From Phorcus lineatus (taxonomy: Eukaryota; Mollusca; Gastropoda; Trochida; Trochidae), in contig OV121087.1 in NCBI GenBank assembly GCA_921293015.1, forward strand, positions 38,426,630 to 38,490,629: a stretch of 64,000 bases of DNA, in the 5' to 3' direction. Below the pieces are notes generated by a model. The model searched no databases and had not been told where the DNA came from. It saw nothing but the letters and a program-made list of their open reading frames with translations. Positions 1 through 11,871 of this stretch are shown in pieces. The position numbers and the translations under genes were made by a program. Position 1 is the first letter of the stretch. Each line of letters starts with the position of its first letter.

Positions 1-262
1 AAGAGCTATGGCAGCTGGAGCTTTCATGCTCCTGGTAGGGACACCCTAGCTGGACAGGTCGACGGTTAGAAGCCTGACTAAATTTGAGTCCTTCTAAAGC
101 CTGTTGTCTATCTCTCACTATGCCTTTCTTTCCGTCTTTTCCCTCATCCTTTCGATCCCTTTCTCCCTTATCTCTCCACTCTCTTTTGGATGCTTGTCAT
201 CCACGTGTTTAATAACTGAAATATTGTTCAAAGCACGTTAAACCCAATTCACTCACTCCAAT
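1..262 (+). repeat. Dispersed repeat A, copy cut by window start
   Basis: It shares GAGCTATGGCAGCTGGAGCT, CTCCTGGTAGGG and GGACAGGTCGACGG with 17950-18266, and ends in a CACGTTAAACCCAATTCACTCACTC-like tail. It probably belongs to a retroposed family sharing that tail. Confidence 0.8.
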
Positions 263-1556
263 GTGTGCCTATGCCTACCAGTATAGGCTACATCCTAGAT
301 AAAAATCACTACCATCAGCTACAGTTTTTTTTAATTAATCTTATTCATTAAAACCTCTGCGAGTCTAGAAAATATTCTTTTGCTTTTGAGGTATAGGGAA
401 CATACAATATCACCCAAGTGTCATCTTATTTGTAAATAATTAACTCGGGTTTACTGATGTTACAGTATCTAATCATCGAAATTTGCTTCAACTTGAACAT
501 TTTGCGTCATTTAAGCCTAGTCGGGCTTGGAACGAACAATTTCGTTCATTGAATTTACCACGTGTTTGACACTCTTGGAAAATCAAAACATAAGACGTTT
601 TTTCGGCATTTTAGGAGATATTTGGTTGGTCAAAGACCTTTGAAACTAGTAAAATATAGTTATTTTCTGTCCACCGGGAATGTGATCTTTGCAAATTAAC
701 AACTTCTTTTTTGGGGCTGATAGTGCTCCTGTGGAGATTAAAACAGTCACAACTTAAAGCATTTAGCCAAAAAACTTTTCACTTAAATTAAAAGTTTCGA
801 AAATGATTTTCAGTATTATTGATTTGCCTGGACAAATCACTCAACTCAAAGATAGACTGAAATGACCCATGGCAACTTTCGTTATTCAGTCTTATATATT
901 CAAATTTGACAGTGACTGAACTTTAAATTCCTGAAATCGGTCGATAAACAACTTAAATACGGCCTTTTCAAAACGCCAGCTTATCGGCACCAGCGACCAG
1001 AACTATAAGGACCCGTGGTCACTTGAGCGTTAGTCCTGTCATTCGACGTTATAGGAGGCGCCCCTATAACCTCCTTAATGAAAAACGTTCAAACGTTACA
1101 ACAATCAGACTGGGTAAAAAGACTCATTTTTATTACAAACAGGTGCCTATTAGGTAATCCCATCGCATTACTCAATGGTCTCTAATTACACCATTGGATT
1201 TTCACGCTTTTGACCCGTTGGTACATAGCGGTGTTTGTTAAAAGTCCTGTGATAATGGCGTATCTCTTGGCATTCGACTGCTACTGTGAATATTTTCACG
1301 ACGTACAATCATGATGAACCAATAAACTTGTAAAATATGTATTCAACCAATGAATTTTGAGAAGGAGATTGGTTCATGTTTTTCTACCGATAATGACAAT
1401 AATTTGAAAAAGTAGCTCGTTTGGAAAGGTTCCCAAAATCCTTAATGATTATATAGAATGTATATAACGCTTGTGCCAGGTATGTTGGTATGTCATTGAT
1501 TGTTGCGGGACAAATACCACACGATGTGAGATGTAATTCTAGATCACAGGATATGT
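263..1556. other. Gene-free AT-rich stretch
   Basis: I see no exon, RNA gene or clear repeat here. The short minus-strand frame near 1384-1647 runs into the transposon and has no recognisable content. Confidence 0.6.
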
Positions 1557-1564
1557 TAGATAAC

Positions 1565-2257
1565 GGGATGTGGTGATTTCGTAGACAAAACCATTTCGTA
1601 GACACCGAATCCGGTAAACTCGTAGACAAATCGAGCAGTGAATTCATAGACAGGTATTAAAATAGGATAAGAATTAATAATAACACAATTTTATTTATCA
1701 AACTTAAGGATTCGAACACTAATAGGTTCGATTAAAGAAATAAAATGAATAAAAACTATAAATGGTCAATTTTGTTGTGTTTTGAAACTATTAAAGTAAT
1801 CCAATATTTATGCGCTGTTTTCAATTCTTTTAGTTGTTTGATCTTTTAATAAAATAAATTAAGGTAAGTATGATTATATTTATCAACAACTACACAATCA
1901 CCAGCATAGAGACGAGAAGACATCCGGGAAGATGAAAGACGGTAAGTCACTGACAATAAAAACAAATAGCACGGCTAATCCGCCGACATCATATTTATAG
2001 CAAATCATGTTTTTACAAATTGTTTACAAATATATTGAATTAAATATTTTAATCCACTTGAATGTGAAGCTTATAACATTCTACGTAAAGCTATCAACGT
2101 TCTCGTAATCAATATTCATGCAACCAGATATGAACTACTATAAAAGATATTAATAATTACAAATAATAGTCAAAAGTGACTTAGCCTACAAATTTAATAC
2201 TGTCTACGAAATTACCGTGTCTACGAAATGGTTTTGTCTACGAAATCACTGCAAGCC
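1565..2257. mobile_element. Non-autonomous inverted-repeat DNA transposon, copy 1 (693 bp)
   Basis: The ends carry inverted repeats: 1573-1604 is the exact reverse complement of 2218-2249, built from the motif TTTCGTAGACA. The element begins GGGATG and ends CAAGCC. It is flanked by a perfect 8-bp duplication, TAGATAAC, at 1557-1564 and 2258-2265. An 8-bp target duplication suggests hAT, P or Merlin; the GG...CC ends leave this open. It is noncoding. A second copy lies at 14052-14732. Confidence 0.85.
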
Positions 2258-2265
2258 TAGATAAC

Positions 2266-3690
2266 TACAAACGAATCATCAAATATACTAATTACCATAA
2301 ATACTATATACTAAGTTGTCACGAAAGTTAAGTAAAAATTAGATTTTTTCTGCGAATTGTGATTTAAATGTCAATACAGTAAACATATATAACATAGTAT
2401 CACGTTCATTAACAACTTTCTTTTGTTTCGAGACAATTTACATTTAAAATCAATAAATCGCCTGCATGATATAACAATACGTGTTATTCAATAGTTGTGG
2501 ATCATTCACCAACAAAGTTCTAAAAAAAAATAATATAAATCCGATCGAGAAAACCGAAGCATGTGATTGTCACACTCCAATCAAAATGGATATGGCTACT
2601 GAGAAGGAAAGTTGATAATAAGCAGTAATATAGCGTATTTATGAATTCTTTCGGCAAAATTATTGTCCCTAATTTGCTCTTGCATTAGCTAACAAATACA
2701 GATAAAAACATAGAGTTCGAGTTTCAGCTGACTCCTAACACGTCACACAATGGACGTGGCTCTTAGTCATCCTTCGATGATTGTGTCAAAGCTTTCCCAG
2801 TTTTATTAGTCGGTTATCCTAAACCAGGGTATGAAAGGTGTCTTAGAAGTTGAATGAAAGTGTATATTTTTACATTATTTGTCTCCTTAGCTTCGTATAG
2901 GTGAAACGAATACAGATGATAATTTTCAATGATTAAAGTTATGCGTTACGCTTCCTCTTTAAGAAGCCGTTAAAGCGGAGATAAAAGAAGACTTACTTAA
3001 CTAGTAAGCTAATTAAACTTTCGTAAATGGTACATCGAAATCTTATCAAGAATTGATACAGAAAACTTTTTTTTAAAGAAAATGGATTTAGAAATGTAGA
3101 CATAGGTCGCCTTATTTACCAACTGCATCATTGCATAGGCCTCGGGGACAATTGTGTAATTCATTCAAGCCTTTTTTGCATTGACTGGAACTTAAAAGAT
3201 GTTGCAATACTTTTCCGCTAAGGTAACCTGACGGGAGCTCGAGAAGAACTCGCATTACAACAGACGTTAGTACAGCAATTTTAGACGGAGATACCTATGC
3301 GGGGACTGGAGGGGGATCTTGAGTTTATACAAATTTGAAATTTGTTAAAAGTAAATTGTAATTTTGTCTTAGAATATTTAATTTTTCTTAACCGATAGAT
3401 ACAATAATATTAACCTTCAGGAAACTCAGTAAGTCACAATCAAATGGTATTATTGCAAAGGATACCATATCTCGAGCGACGTCCTTGATTATTTAGTTCT
3501 TAAAATATTCAGTGAGACAGTGCTAAATATTGATTTTACGTTATGGATTTACATTCGAACATCAAGATCGTATAGGAAAGACCTTAAATAAATATTGATT
3601 TTATTTTTGTAATATTTAGGATGAAATATTAAGTGTTTATATGGTATGTATGATATAAAATTAAAATATTTTCTATTGTCATAAGTATTT
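2266..3690. other. Gene-free AT-rich stretch
   Basis: No supported feature. Confidence 0.6.
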
Positions 3691-4003
3691 GTGAGTGAAT
3701 TGGGGGTTAACGTGTTTTGAACATTATTTCAGTTTTTTAACACGTGGATGACGAGCATCCAAAAGAGAGTGGACAGATCAGGGAGAAGGGGATCGACAGG
3801 ATGAGGGAAAGGACGGAAATAAAGGCATAATGAGAGACAGAAAGCAGATTTTAGGACTCAAATTTGGTCTGGCTTCTACCCGTTGACATGTCCAGCGTGG
3901 GTGCCCCTACCAGGAGCATGTTAGCTCCAGCTGGCATAGCTCCAAGGGTCCATGAAGCACGCAAACCACCACCCCACGATAAGGTATTGAGTCCAGTGGT
4001 GGA
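3691..4003 (-). repeat. Dispersed repeat A, inverted copy
   Basis: It is the reverse-complement match of 17950-18266 over the whole length, starting GTGAGTGAATTGGGG and ending CCAGTGGTGG. A short open frame in it (MVWLLPVDMSSVG...) recurs in the 17.9-kb copy and is a property of the repeat. Confidence 0.85.
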
Positions 4004-5049
4004 CAGTGGTATTTGTTATGAATACTTGAACATTGGTTTGATCTGTTTAAATTTTGTTAAAAAGGTTATGTGTTACACTTGTCTGTATTTCCAGAACATA
4101 ATAATTCAACTTTGAAATTCATAGTCGCCGCGAAATGCGAAAAGTAAGATATTAGTAATAGATATTATTGACAGATATATATTGCTTATGACTGATTGCA
4201 GACAGACTTTTAACATTTCAAAAGCTAACTGATTATATACGAGGGGCACTAACTAAAGTTTTGAAAAAAAAGGGAAAATATTATATTTTGTAATCTCTTA
4301 CGATGAATTGAAATAAACTGAACAAGATGCCATCCACAGAACTTGAATTTTTCAAGAAGAAAAAAAGCTATTATGAAAGGAGCATTCCTAAAGGCAGCTA
4401 CTGTTGGCTGAGTGACGTTAACTTAGATAACAAACTTATCATAGATTTAGTAATAAAGTGCCATTTTATTTCTATTTTATGTAAAAAAAAACTTCTTGCA
4501 TTGAAGTGACATGATGTCGGCAGTTGAATTATGGTAAAGGTGTTTTTACATGAAATGCTTTTTGTGGATTTATATTATATGCTTGTACAAGTTGTACAGG
4601 TTCAGGTTTTTGTTAGATAAAAAAAAACACTAATGGTATATTATCTGAAGTTAACCACTTATTATATCTATACTCACTCAAAAAGTCTCAAATATTCATC
4701 CCAGAATGACGAATATAAGACAAGTGTTGGTTTTAATGGGAATCGACCTTATGTATGTACCAAAGAAGAAATCACACACACCATTTACCTGAATACTAGT
4801 TATATGACCTTTCAAACTATTACCATTAACTGATTTTTCAGTCGGAATTCATACTTTTATTTTGTCACTCATTTGAACCGATTACCAATGCAATGATACT
4901 TAATAGCTACAGTAATTAATTCTCCATTCTCGATCTCGATCATTAATATATGTTGTCATCGGTGATCCAAAAAAACTCACGGAGTGTCTCTGAAAGACGT
5001 CGACTTTTATTTTGGTAGAAAACGTCTTGCTTATTTAAGCTGTACATAT
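4004..5049. other. Gene-free stretch between repeats
   Basis: No supported gene. Frames at 4327-4509 and 4633-4833 are AT-rich chance frames. A short stretch near 4977 (ACTCACGGAGTGTCTCTGAA) resembles the end of the MITE at 33.7 kb. Confidence 0.5.
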
Positions 5050-5254
5050 TTTTCAAAATGTTCGCAGTAAGGTTTGGGTGCAATGCTACACTGAAATTCA
5101 GCGCAGTACCACCCATGGTTCGCTAGTTCCAGCCGATGCTCGCAGGTTTCACCGCAATACATAGCCACTATAGTGTTGTGGGCTTTCTCCCTGCAATAAT
5201 ACTAGCAGCCGCGATATAAGTGAAATAATCTTGAAAGCGGCGTTAAACACCAAC
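5050..5254 (+). repeat. tRNA-derived SINE, 5'-truncated copy
   Basis: It contains CAGCGCAGTACCACCCATGG, GCAGGTTTCACCGCAAT, GGGCTTTCTCCCTGCAATAA and the end CTTGAAAGCGGCGTTAAACA. The same blocks occur at 60.4 kb (same strand) and 7.6 kb (opposite strand). The tRNA-like head is missing. Confidence 0.85.
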
Positions 5255-6067
5255 TCACCTAACCTCTTCAAAATGGCCAAATGGTTATCCACGGGCAATG
5301 AAATGCCATTAAAAGCCCGTTTTACCGGAAAGAAATTTATAGAAATGAGTCAGCTGATCAAAATCCACCCCTATCAACAGATGTTCAACAGCAGTCATTT
5401 ACAGTGCTATTAAGGTTTGAAGATTTAAAATAATATTTGAAGATGGTAAATACGTGCATGTATTATAATGTTTCTGTGGTAGAACGACTGTGGCATTTAT
5501 TGTGAAATCGAATGTTTCAGATTATTTGAAGACCGTGAGATTAAATTCAAATAGTAAGCTTATAATAAATGTATCACGTTGAATAGTATATCAGAAAAAA
5601 ACCTGTAACATAACATTTTGAATTTTGATAAGGAAATATTCTAGGTATCTTGTAAGCATATATTGAATGTGAAATGAAATTGTTATTTTTAAAGAATAGA
5701 TAAGGGAGTATTCTTCGTAGGAATTCTTAATAATCTGCAGATATAAGTAAATATTGCGTATTGTGGATTCAACTGCTTCACTTTCAGGCTAATGAAGGCA
5801 ACACAAGTCCGTTATTACTGTAGGACTTAAGGGACGTAAACATTACATCTAGCTTTAACTAGATTGTAATATTTTATATCACGGCATTTATTAGAGGCAT
5901 GTCAAGAGTTACCTCCCTTGAACTGAAGTTGCTAACACATCTGTCTATTCCTTTAGCTTAACAAATACATTATTGTGTTTATACAGACTAAAACACTTAA
6001 TCAGAAGACATATTGATCATGTAGTCTTGTCTTATGTAAAACCGCGGAGTAATCTTTTTTTATATAT

Positions 6068-6124
<57 letters not shown>

Positions 6125-7555
6125 GTTTGAATTCATTTAGGAGCAATTCTTAATCGGCCAAAGATTCAATAAAGATTATACTGTTAGTATAGTGGGTTCG
6201 TAACTAACCGACGACGTCAAATAAGTAAGATATCGATAATTAATTCATTCATTAACTAGTTCATAGCAGGAAAGAATGGTTAGTTAAATTCATAGTCATT
6301 CAATAGCAGCTGAGTAATAGAAAGATATCCCTCAAAAACGTTTTATTATCTGCGAATTTTGATAACAGAAAGTTACAGGGCTGTAAGTATTCATTGATTT
6401 GCAGCTTATCTACATATTTCATGTCTCAATAACTTTCGTAATGTTCAATATCACCGAACATTTATCGGTCAAACATTTTAAATAATTGAATTGATTTCAT
6501 TTAACTTCACCTCGTAGATACCACCTCTTCTGATCATCAATTTCTAAAAATCATGACATATGCTTATTCCTTTTAATATGTGTCTTCCACAAAAATAATT
6601 TCCGCAACTGTTGTGAAAAAAATATGTTAGATAAGCTGTTTTACTTTTATCATTATATTGTTTTATTTCTAGGTATCTTCTTTCTAGAACGGAAAACGAA
6701 TAGTCTTTTAGTTGTTTATGATTCCCATTCAGTGTCATGATTGAGTTAACAATGCGCATGCGTCAATTTGGAAGCATGTCGCTTGTGCCATGTCCTCGTT
6801 TCACAATGGTAACCTCAGTTGCAATTTGACATAATTATAGTTTAGATCAGCCACAACAAAGTTTACTTGTGAGACGGATGCAATTATAATGAGAGTGATA
6901 CGTTATCCCTCATGACATTTGGATCTTATAGGAAATTTCGAGCCGTTGCTTGACAATGAGCTTACTGTCTATGTAAAAACGTCGTCAAAACGTTATAAAA
7001 AAAGTTATATATCCATAAACTTTTTCTCACTCTTTAGATGTCTAGGCTACTACAATGTAAACACATTTCAGGAAATGTTTATGTTGTCCTGTCTGCACAG
7101 GACGTCGCTTAATAGGTTAACAAGAAGTTAAATATCCATAAACTTTTTTTCTCGCTCTTTGTCTACCTATGAGCCTTAATTGTCGATTATATATACTAAG
7201 ATTCGGCCAAAATGATTATTCCTTTCTCCGATCATCGAGCGAAATAGTTATTTTTGAAAGCAAAATAGCTTCGGTTGAACATTTGTGTTGGAAAATGACA
7301 AAGAGGCGAAGCGATAACTATACATTGCCTGTTCGCCGTAGATTCACAAGCGAGAAGAATTGATGAGGCAGATAATATCAATAAGCATTACTGGTTCCGT
7401 GTTTAAAGGATTTATAGAGTAGATAAAGAAATAATATGTGTATCTTTTTTTTTAAAATCATACATGCATCACTTCATGGTAAGATAATGTTAAACATCGT
7501 TATTTAAAGGTACAGGGTTAACCGTATCTATTATAAACTCTCGCCAAAAAAGAGG
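5255..7555. other. Gene-free stretch with (GATA)n
   Basis: Apart from the microsatellite I see only a local duplication: ATATCCATAAACTTTTT occurs at 7009-7025 and again at 7131-7147, each followed by a TC-rich stretch containing CTCTTT. Confidence 0.5.
6069..6122 (+). repeat. (GATA)n microsatellite
   Basis: About 13 uninterrupted GATA units follow a TATATA stretch. Confidence 0.98.
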
Positions 7556-7850
7556 TGACGTGAGGCGAGGTGGTGTTTAACGCCGCTTTCAAGATTATTT
7601 CACTTATATCGCGGCTGCTAGTATTATTTCAGGGAGAAAGCCCGCAACACCATTGTGGCTATGCATTGCGGTGAAACCTGCAGCTGGAACTAGCGAACCA
7701 TGGGTGGTACTGTGCTGATATTCAGTGTAGCATTGCACCAAAACCTGACTGCGTGTAGAACAGTTCTCTACTGCAGACAAAGATGCCGAGCCCATGGCGG
7801 GATTCAATCCACGGACCTCTTGACCCGACGGCAAAAAAGAAGTGAAACAT
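7556..7850 (-). repeat. tRNA-derived SINE, near-complete inverted copy
   Basis: On the minus strand it starts with a degraded tRNA-like head (GGATTGAATCC as B box) and ends in CTTGAAAGCGGCGTTAAACA. It lies about 340 bases upstream of the first exon of the PAN-domain gene. Confidence 0.85.
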
Positions 7851-8188
7851 GTATCTAGTAATTGTAAATAGCACTTTGTAACAGGTACATCTACATAGTT
7901 TAAATATTGAAATGACAAATATCATTTTAGTTTTGGGGTTCTTTTTAGAGGATTGACGGAATGTGACCATTTGTTTTTAACTTTCTCTACGTTGATAAAT
8001 AATTGACCCAAAGAAGCCAAAAGATAAATGTAGATATCAGGCTCCAGTAAATGTTGGGTTAATGTTTCTAGTTTTGATACATATCTATTTATAAGAACAA
8101 TCGATATCGAAGTTATGACGTTGGATTCTTCGTGGAAACGACAGGAGAATCGTAGGAACAATTGTTAGGAAGAACGGTCCTGGCGACG

Positions 8189-8473
8189 ATGCAAACATCT
8201 AACCTAGGTATATTGCTAGTTCTTAAACTTTGTTTTATTGGACTTGTATATGCTTCTTGGGTGAAATTTAGAGGCCGAATGGAAGAAGGGACTTTTCACT
8301 CAGTGAATGTGGCAGTTTTTGAACAATGCTTGGAAATGTGTCAGTACACCAAGTTATGTTCAAGCGTTAATTGGAGCCCTAATTTAAAAAGGTGTGAGTT
8401 GGTTGACAAAGACATTGACGAGGGCAGCCTTCATGTTTCGTTTCTGTGGACATATGCAACGCCCCCTAAAAAG
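8189..8473 (+). CDS. PAN-domain secreted protein, exon 1 (signal peptide and PAN-like region)
   Basis: From ATG 8189 the exon encodes 95 residues. I chose this start because the hydrophobic signal peptide (about residues 1-22, ending GLVYA) follows directly; the frame is open a further 27 bases upstream without another ATG. Residues ~23-95 look like a PAN/Apple module: a Cys pair in FEQCLEMC, then a Cys in TKLCSSVNW and another in KRCEL, the usual C-x3-C...C...C order of mollusc PAN proteins. The exon ends KK before donor GTACTC at 8474, phase 0. PAN domains bind proteins or sugars; here an extracellular role is inferred. A phase-0 acceptor at 21308 is the best candidate next exon, so intron 1 would be 12.8 kb and full of transposons. 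Confidence 0.65.
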
Positions 8474-8707
8474 GTACTCCTCATCTCTATTTATATGAAA
8501 CTTCATTTTCATAAACGATCGTCCAATTCTGCCATGAGATCGAATGTTCGATTTTTGTACCGTTTTAAGTTATCGATTAATATCTTTTGCAAAACCCCTT
8601 GGTGATTACTTATACATAAAGGGATCACTATTGGTCTAATTTAACTCTTGCGATAGCGATAGTGTATTGCAACCCACTGTCGTGACAGCTATAGACATTT
8701 TTTAATT

Positions 8708-8735
8708 AAGGATTCAGCAGAAATGCTGAATCCTT
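8708..8735 (+). repeat. Perfect 12-bp hairpin with GAAA loop
   Basis: AAGGATTCAGCA - GAAA - TGCTGAATCCTT, with a (TTA)n microsatellite starting shortly after. It would be transcribed in intron 1 of the PAN-domain gene model. It may be a transposon end. Confidence 0.8.
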
Positions 8736-8749
8736 ATTGTTATTGGCGT

Positions 8750-8757
8750 GTTTATTA

Positions 8758-8803
<46 letters not shown>
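8750..8803 (+). repeat. (TTA)n microsatellite
   Basis: About 15 TTA units. The poly-leucine frame over it is an artefact. Confidence 0.98.
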
Positions 8804-8805
<2 letters not shown>

Positions 8806-10665
8806 CACGATTTTTGTGAACAACATTCAGCCAAAACTACCGACTCGATTACAACCAAACTTTACGAGCTTATAGCCCTTACAACGAACTCGCGACACGT
8901 AACTTTTCAGCCAATTCGAACATTGCATTAAAGGCCCAGTTCAACTCACAGTTTTGAAAATTAACATTGGAAAAATTTTCAAAATTGACTTAGAGACTTA
9001 AAACTTGCTTTAAAAGATGCGCAATAAAATTTCAAGCAAAAAAGTAAATCATGGCAAATTCGTAAGTCACGTGGTTTGGGCGCCATCTTGAATTTGCACA
9101 CTTTTTAGGAATGTCCGACCCCATGCACTTTTGAGCAAACACTACACTGCCGCTACTTGCAGTAGAGAGATGATACTTACACGGTTACACAGCTAAATGA
9201 TTGGTGTAAAACAAGTTTCTCTTGGAATTTGCAAATTTCTAATACTTTTACGACAGTAACCACTCAAAGTCAGTGAATTTTCAAAAATCGCCAACTTCAA
9301 GGGCAGATAACTCAAAAACCTACCCGTCGAATTTCATGAATTTTGCATGAGAGGTAAACATGATCGAGGTCATTAAGAATCAAGAATAAAATGGATCGCG
9401 AACAGTCATTTCAGTTCACAGGAGGGAGTCAAAGTTTGCATCATACTATATGTCAATTAAGTGCGTTAGCAAGGGTTAGATTGCATAAAATTTAAGGAAA
9501 ACATCAATATTGAAGAACGGTCAAGACTTGTGACATGTCCAAATGCAGGTACATGCGCTCTTGTATGTGTGAAAGGGCAAAAGTTGACAGATAAAGTCTA
9601 CATTGCTCTTGTATCAAGATTCGTTACGTGCGTTAGCAAGGGTTAATTTGAAAAGTTGAAGGAAAACTCTCAAGATATGCGACATGGGGCAAACTTTGAG
9701 AGAAATACTCTCCGATGTCTTATAAACAAGCACGTAATTGACAGTCTACAGAGGGACGAAATCGCTCTTTGGAGCAAAAGTCCGTACGACTGCACGTATG
9801 GTCGACGTGTGCGAGAAGACCAAAAGCATACAAGTGCGTCAGTAACTGTCAAAATCGGATCAGACAGGCAGAGAAGCGAGCAAAAAAGCCTGCCTGACTG
9901 ACCTGAGCTGACTGACTGACATAGTCTTGATTATTTATATATAATGAGACCCTCAACCTATGTACCAGCATTCAGAAACTATATTCCAGTGTCGGCAAAC
10001 CACTTGATCTCGCCAAAGGAAAACACTAGCCCTTTTTCAACTTTCAAACCTCTAGTGCCTCCCCTCCAGATACCCCTCACATTTTGATCTTGTTGCTTTC
10101 TTGCCTCAACTGGCAGCAGGCCGTGTACATCGAGTAAACCTCACTTCCGCTCATATGTCTCGCTACGTACTGAAAACGTATACAAAACGTCATTTTCCTT
10201 CAGAATACGGCTAAATCAACTGCAGTGCACTAAAAATGTCTTCAAAACGCTATCTTAACTTGGAAAAGCACTTATTTTGCCCCCCAAGAGCCACGGGTGC
10301 TCATATTTCGCTGAATCCTGTCATTGTCGTCGCTTTGCGACTATATTTAATATTGCAATTGATATTGGATCAAAACAAAAACGTATTTCAGCTATCATTT
10401 CAAAAGATTTTATAAGGATCATCCGATTAATCAAACAGATATCAGCCATTCGAAACCGTTGCAACCAAGGTTTGCCACTCTAAAAGAAAATTTCTCATCT
10501 TAAACACTAAGATGTTGAATGATTTCAAATAAACCAGCTACATGTAGAATACTTGTATTGATATTTTACCTAACTATTGATATATCGAGAGCGCTATTAT
10601 GTTCCCTTCAAAGATGATTATAACGATATATTGATATTTCGATAAAAATAGAGCCATGGGCTCTG
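8804..10665. other. Intronic stretch with a small direct repeat
   Basis: GTGCGTTAGCAAGGGTTA occurs at 9461-9478 and 9628-9645, both followed by an AAGGAAAAC block. The rest holds no supported exon. Confidence 0.5.
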
Positions 10666-10785
10666 TAGCTCATCAGACTTTTGATAGAAATAGGTGTTGT
10701 GGTTTAGACCATGGGGTCATGGGCAGTGAAGGAAAGACAGCCTGTCCCAACGTCCGAGTTATTCACAATCAAATAAAAAAGGCCC

Positions 10786-11760
10786 ATTGCCCATTTGGGG
10801 TCAAGGGGTCACCGAACCTACAATTCAGAATCCCCATTGTCCAAGGAGTCTACACACAACTATTAAGCTATCAAGACCTTTTGGAACTGGAGAAGAAGAT
10901 GAAAGTAGGATTTTAAGGTTTTGACCCCTGTGACCCCATTTGGGGTCAAGTGGTCACAAAACCTACAATTTAGAATTCCTGTTGGCCAAGGAGTCTACAC
11001 ACACCTTTTCAGCTCTCTAGACCTTTTGCAACTAGGGAAAAAGATGAAATTAGGTTTTTTAGGTTTTGACCCCTGTGACCCGATTTGGGGTCATGGGGTC
11101 ACCAAACCTACAATTTAGAATCCCCGTTGGCCAAGGAGTCTACACACACCTTTTCAGCTCTCTAGACCTTTTGCAACTAGGGAAAAAGATTAAATTAGGT
11201 TTTTTAGGTTTTGACCCCTGTGACCCCATTTGGGGTCATGGGGTCACCAAACCTACAATTTAGAATCCCCGTTGGCCAAGGAGTCTACACACACCTTTTC
11301 AGCTCTCTAGACCTTTTGGAACTGGAGAAGATGAAAATAGGTTTTTCAGGTTTTGACCCCTGTGACCCCATTTGGGGTCATGGGGTCACCAAACCTACAA
11401 TTTAGAATCTCCAGTGCCCAAGGAGTCTACACACAACTATTCAGCTCTCTGGACCTTTCGGAACTGGAGAAGAAGATGAAAATAGGTTTTTCATGTTTTG
11501 ACCCCTCTGACCTCATTTGGGGTCATGGGGTCACAAAATCTACAATTTAGAATCTCCAGTGCCCAAGGAGTCTACACACAACTTTTCAGCTCTCTGGACC
11601 TTTTGGAACTGGAGAAGAAGATTAAAATAGATTTTTAAGGTTTTGACCCTTGTGACCCCATTTGGGGTCATGGGGTCACGAAATCTACAATTTAGAATCC
11701 CCATTTGCCAAGGAGTATGCACATAAAATTTCAGCTCTCTAGAGTCATTGGTTCTGGAGA
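10786..11760 (+). repeat. Tandem repeat core, ~145-bp period, about 6.7 copies
   Basis: Each unit contains TTTTGACCCCTGTGACCCCA, then GGGGTCA, then CAAGGAGTCTACACACA and TTTTCAGCTCTCTAGACC. Unit starts near 10920, 11065, 11210, 11352, 11497 and 11642 are 142-145 bases apart. Short repetitive open frames in it come from the repeat and are not genes. Confidence 0.9.
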
Positions 11761-11842
11761 AGAAGTCGAAAAAGTGAAAAGTTTACGGATGGACGGACGG
11801 ACGGATGGACGGACGGACGCCGGACGCCTTGCCATGCCATAA

Positions 11843-11871
11843 GCCCATCGGGTCTTTCAGACCTGATGAGC
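11843..11871 (+). repeat. 3' hairpin of the pearl-like element
   Basis: GCCCATCGGGTCT, loop TTC, AGACCTGATGAGC form an imperfect 13-bp stem. CTAA follows, as in Helitron 3' ends (subterminal hairpin then CTRR). Confidence 0.65.

Noticed and set aside
7604..8161. Minus-strand frames upstream of the PAN-domain gene
   Set aside because: The first overlaps a SINE and the second has no recognisable content.
8737..8931. Poly-leucine open frame
   Set aside because: It is a translation of the (TTA)n microsatellite.
10656..11722. Series of ~65-residue open frames
   Set aside because: Each is one unit of the 145-bp tandem repeat read in a frame without stops, with no sign of coding constraint.
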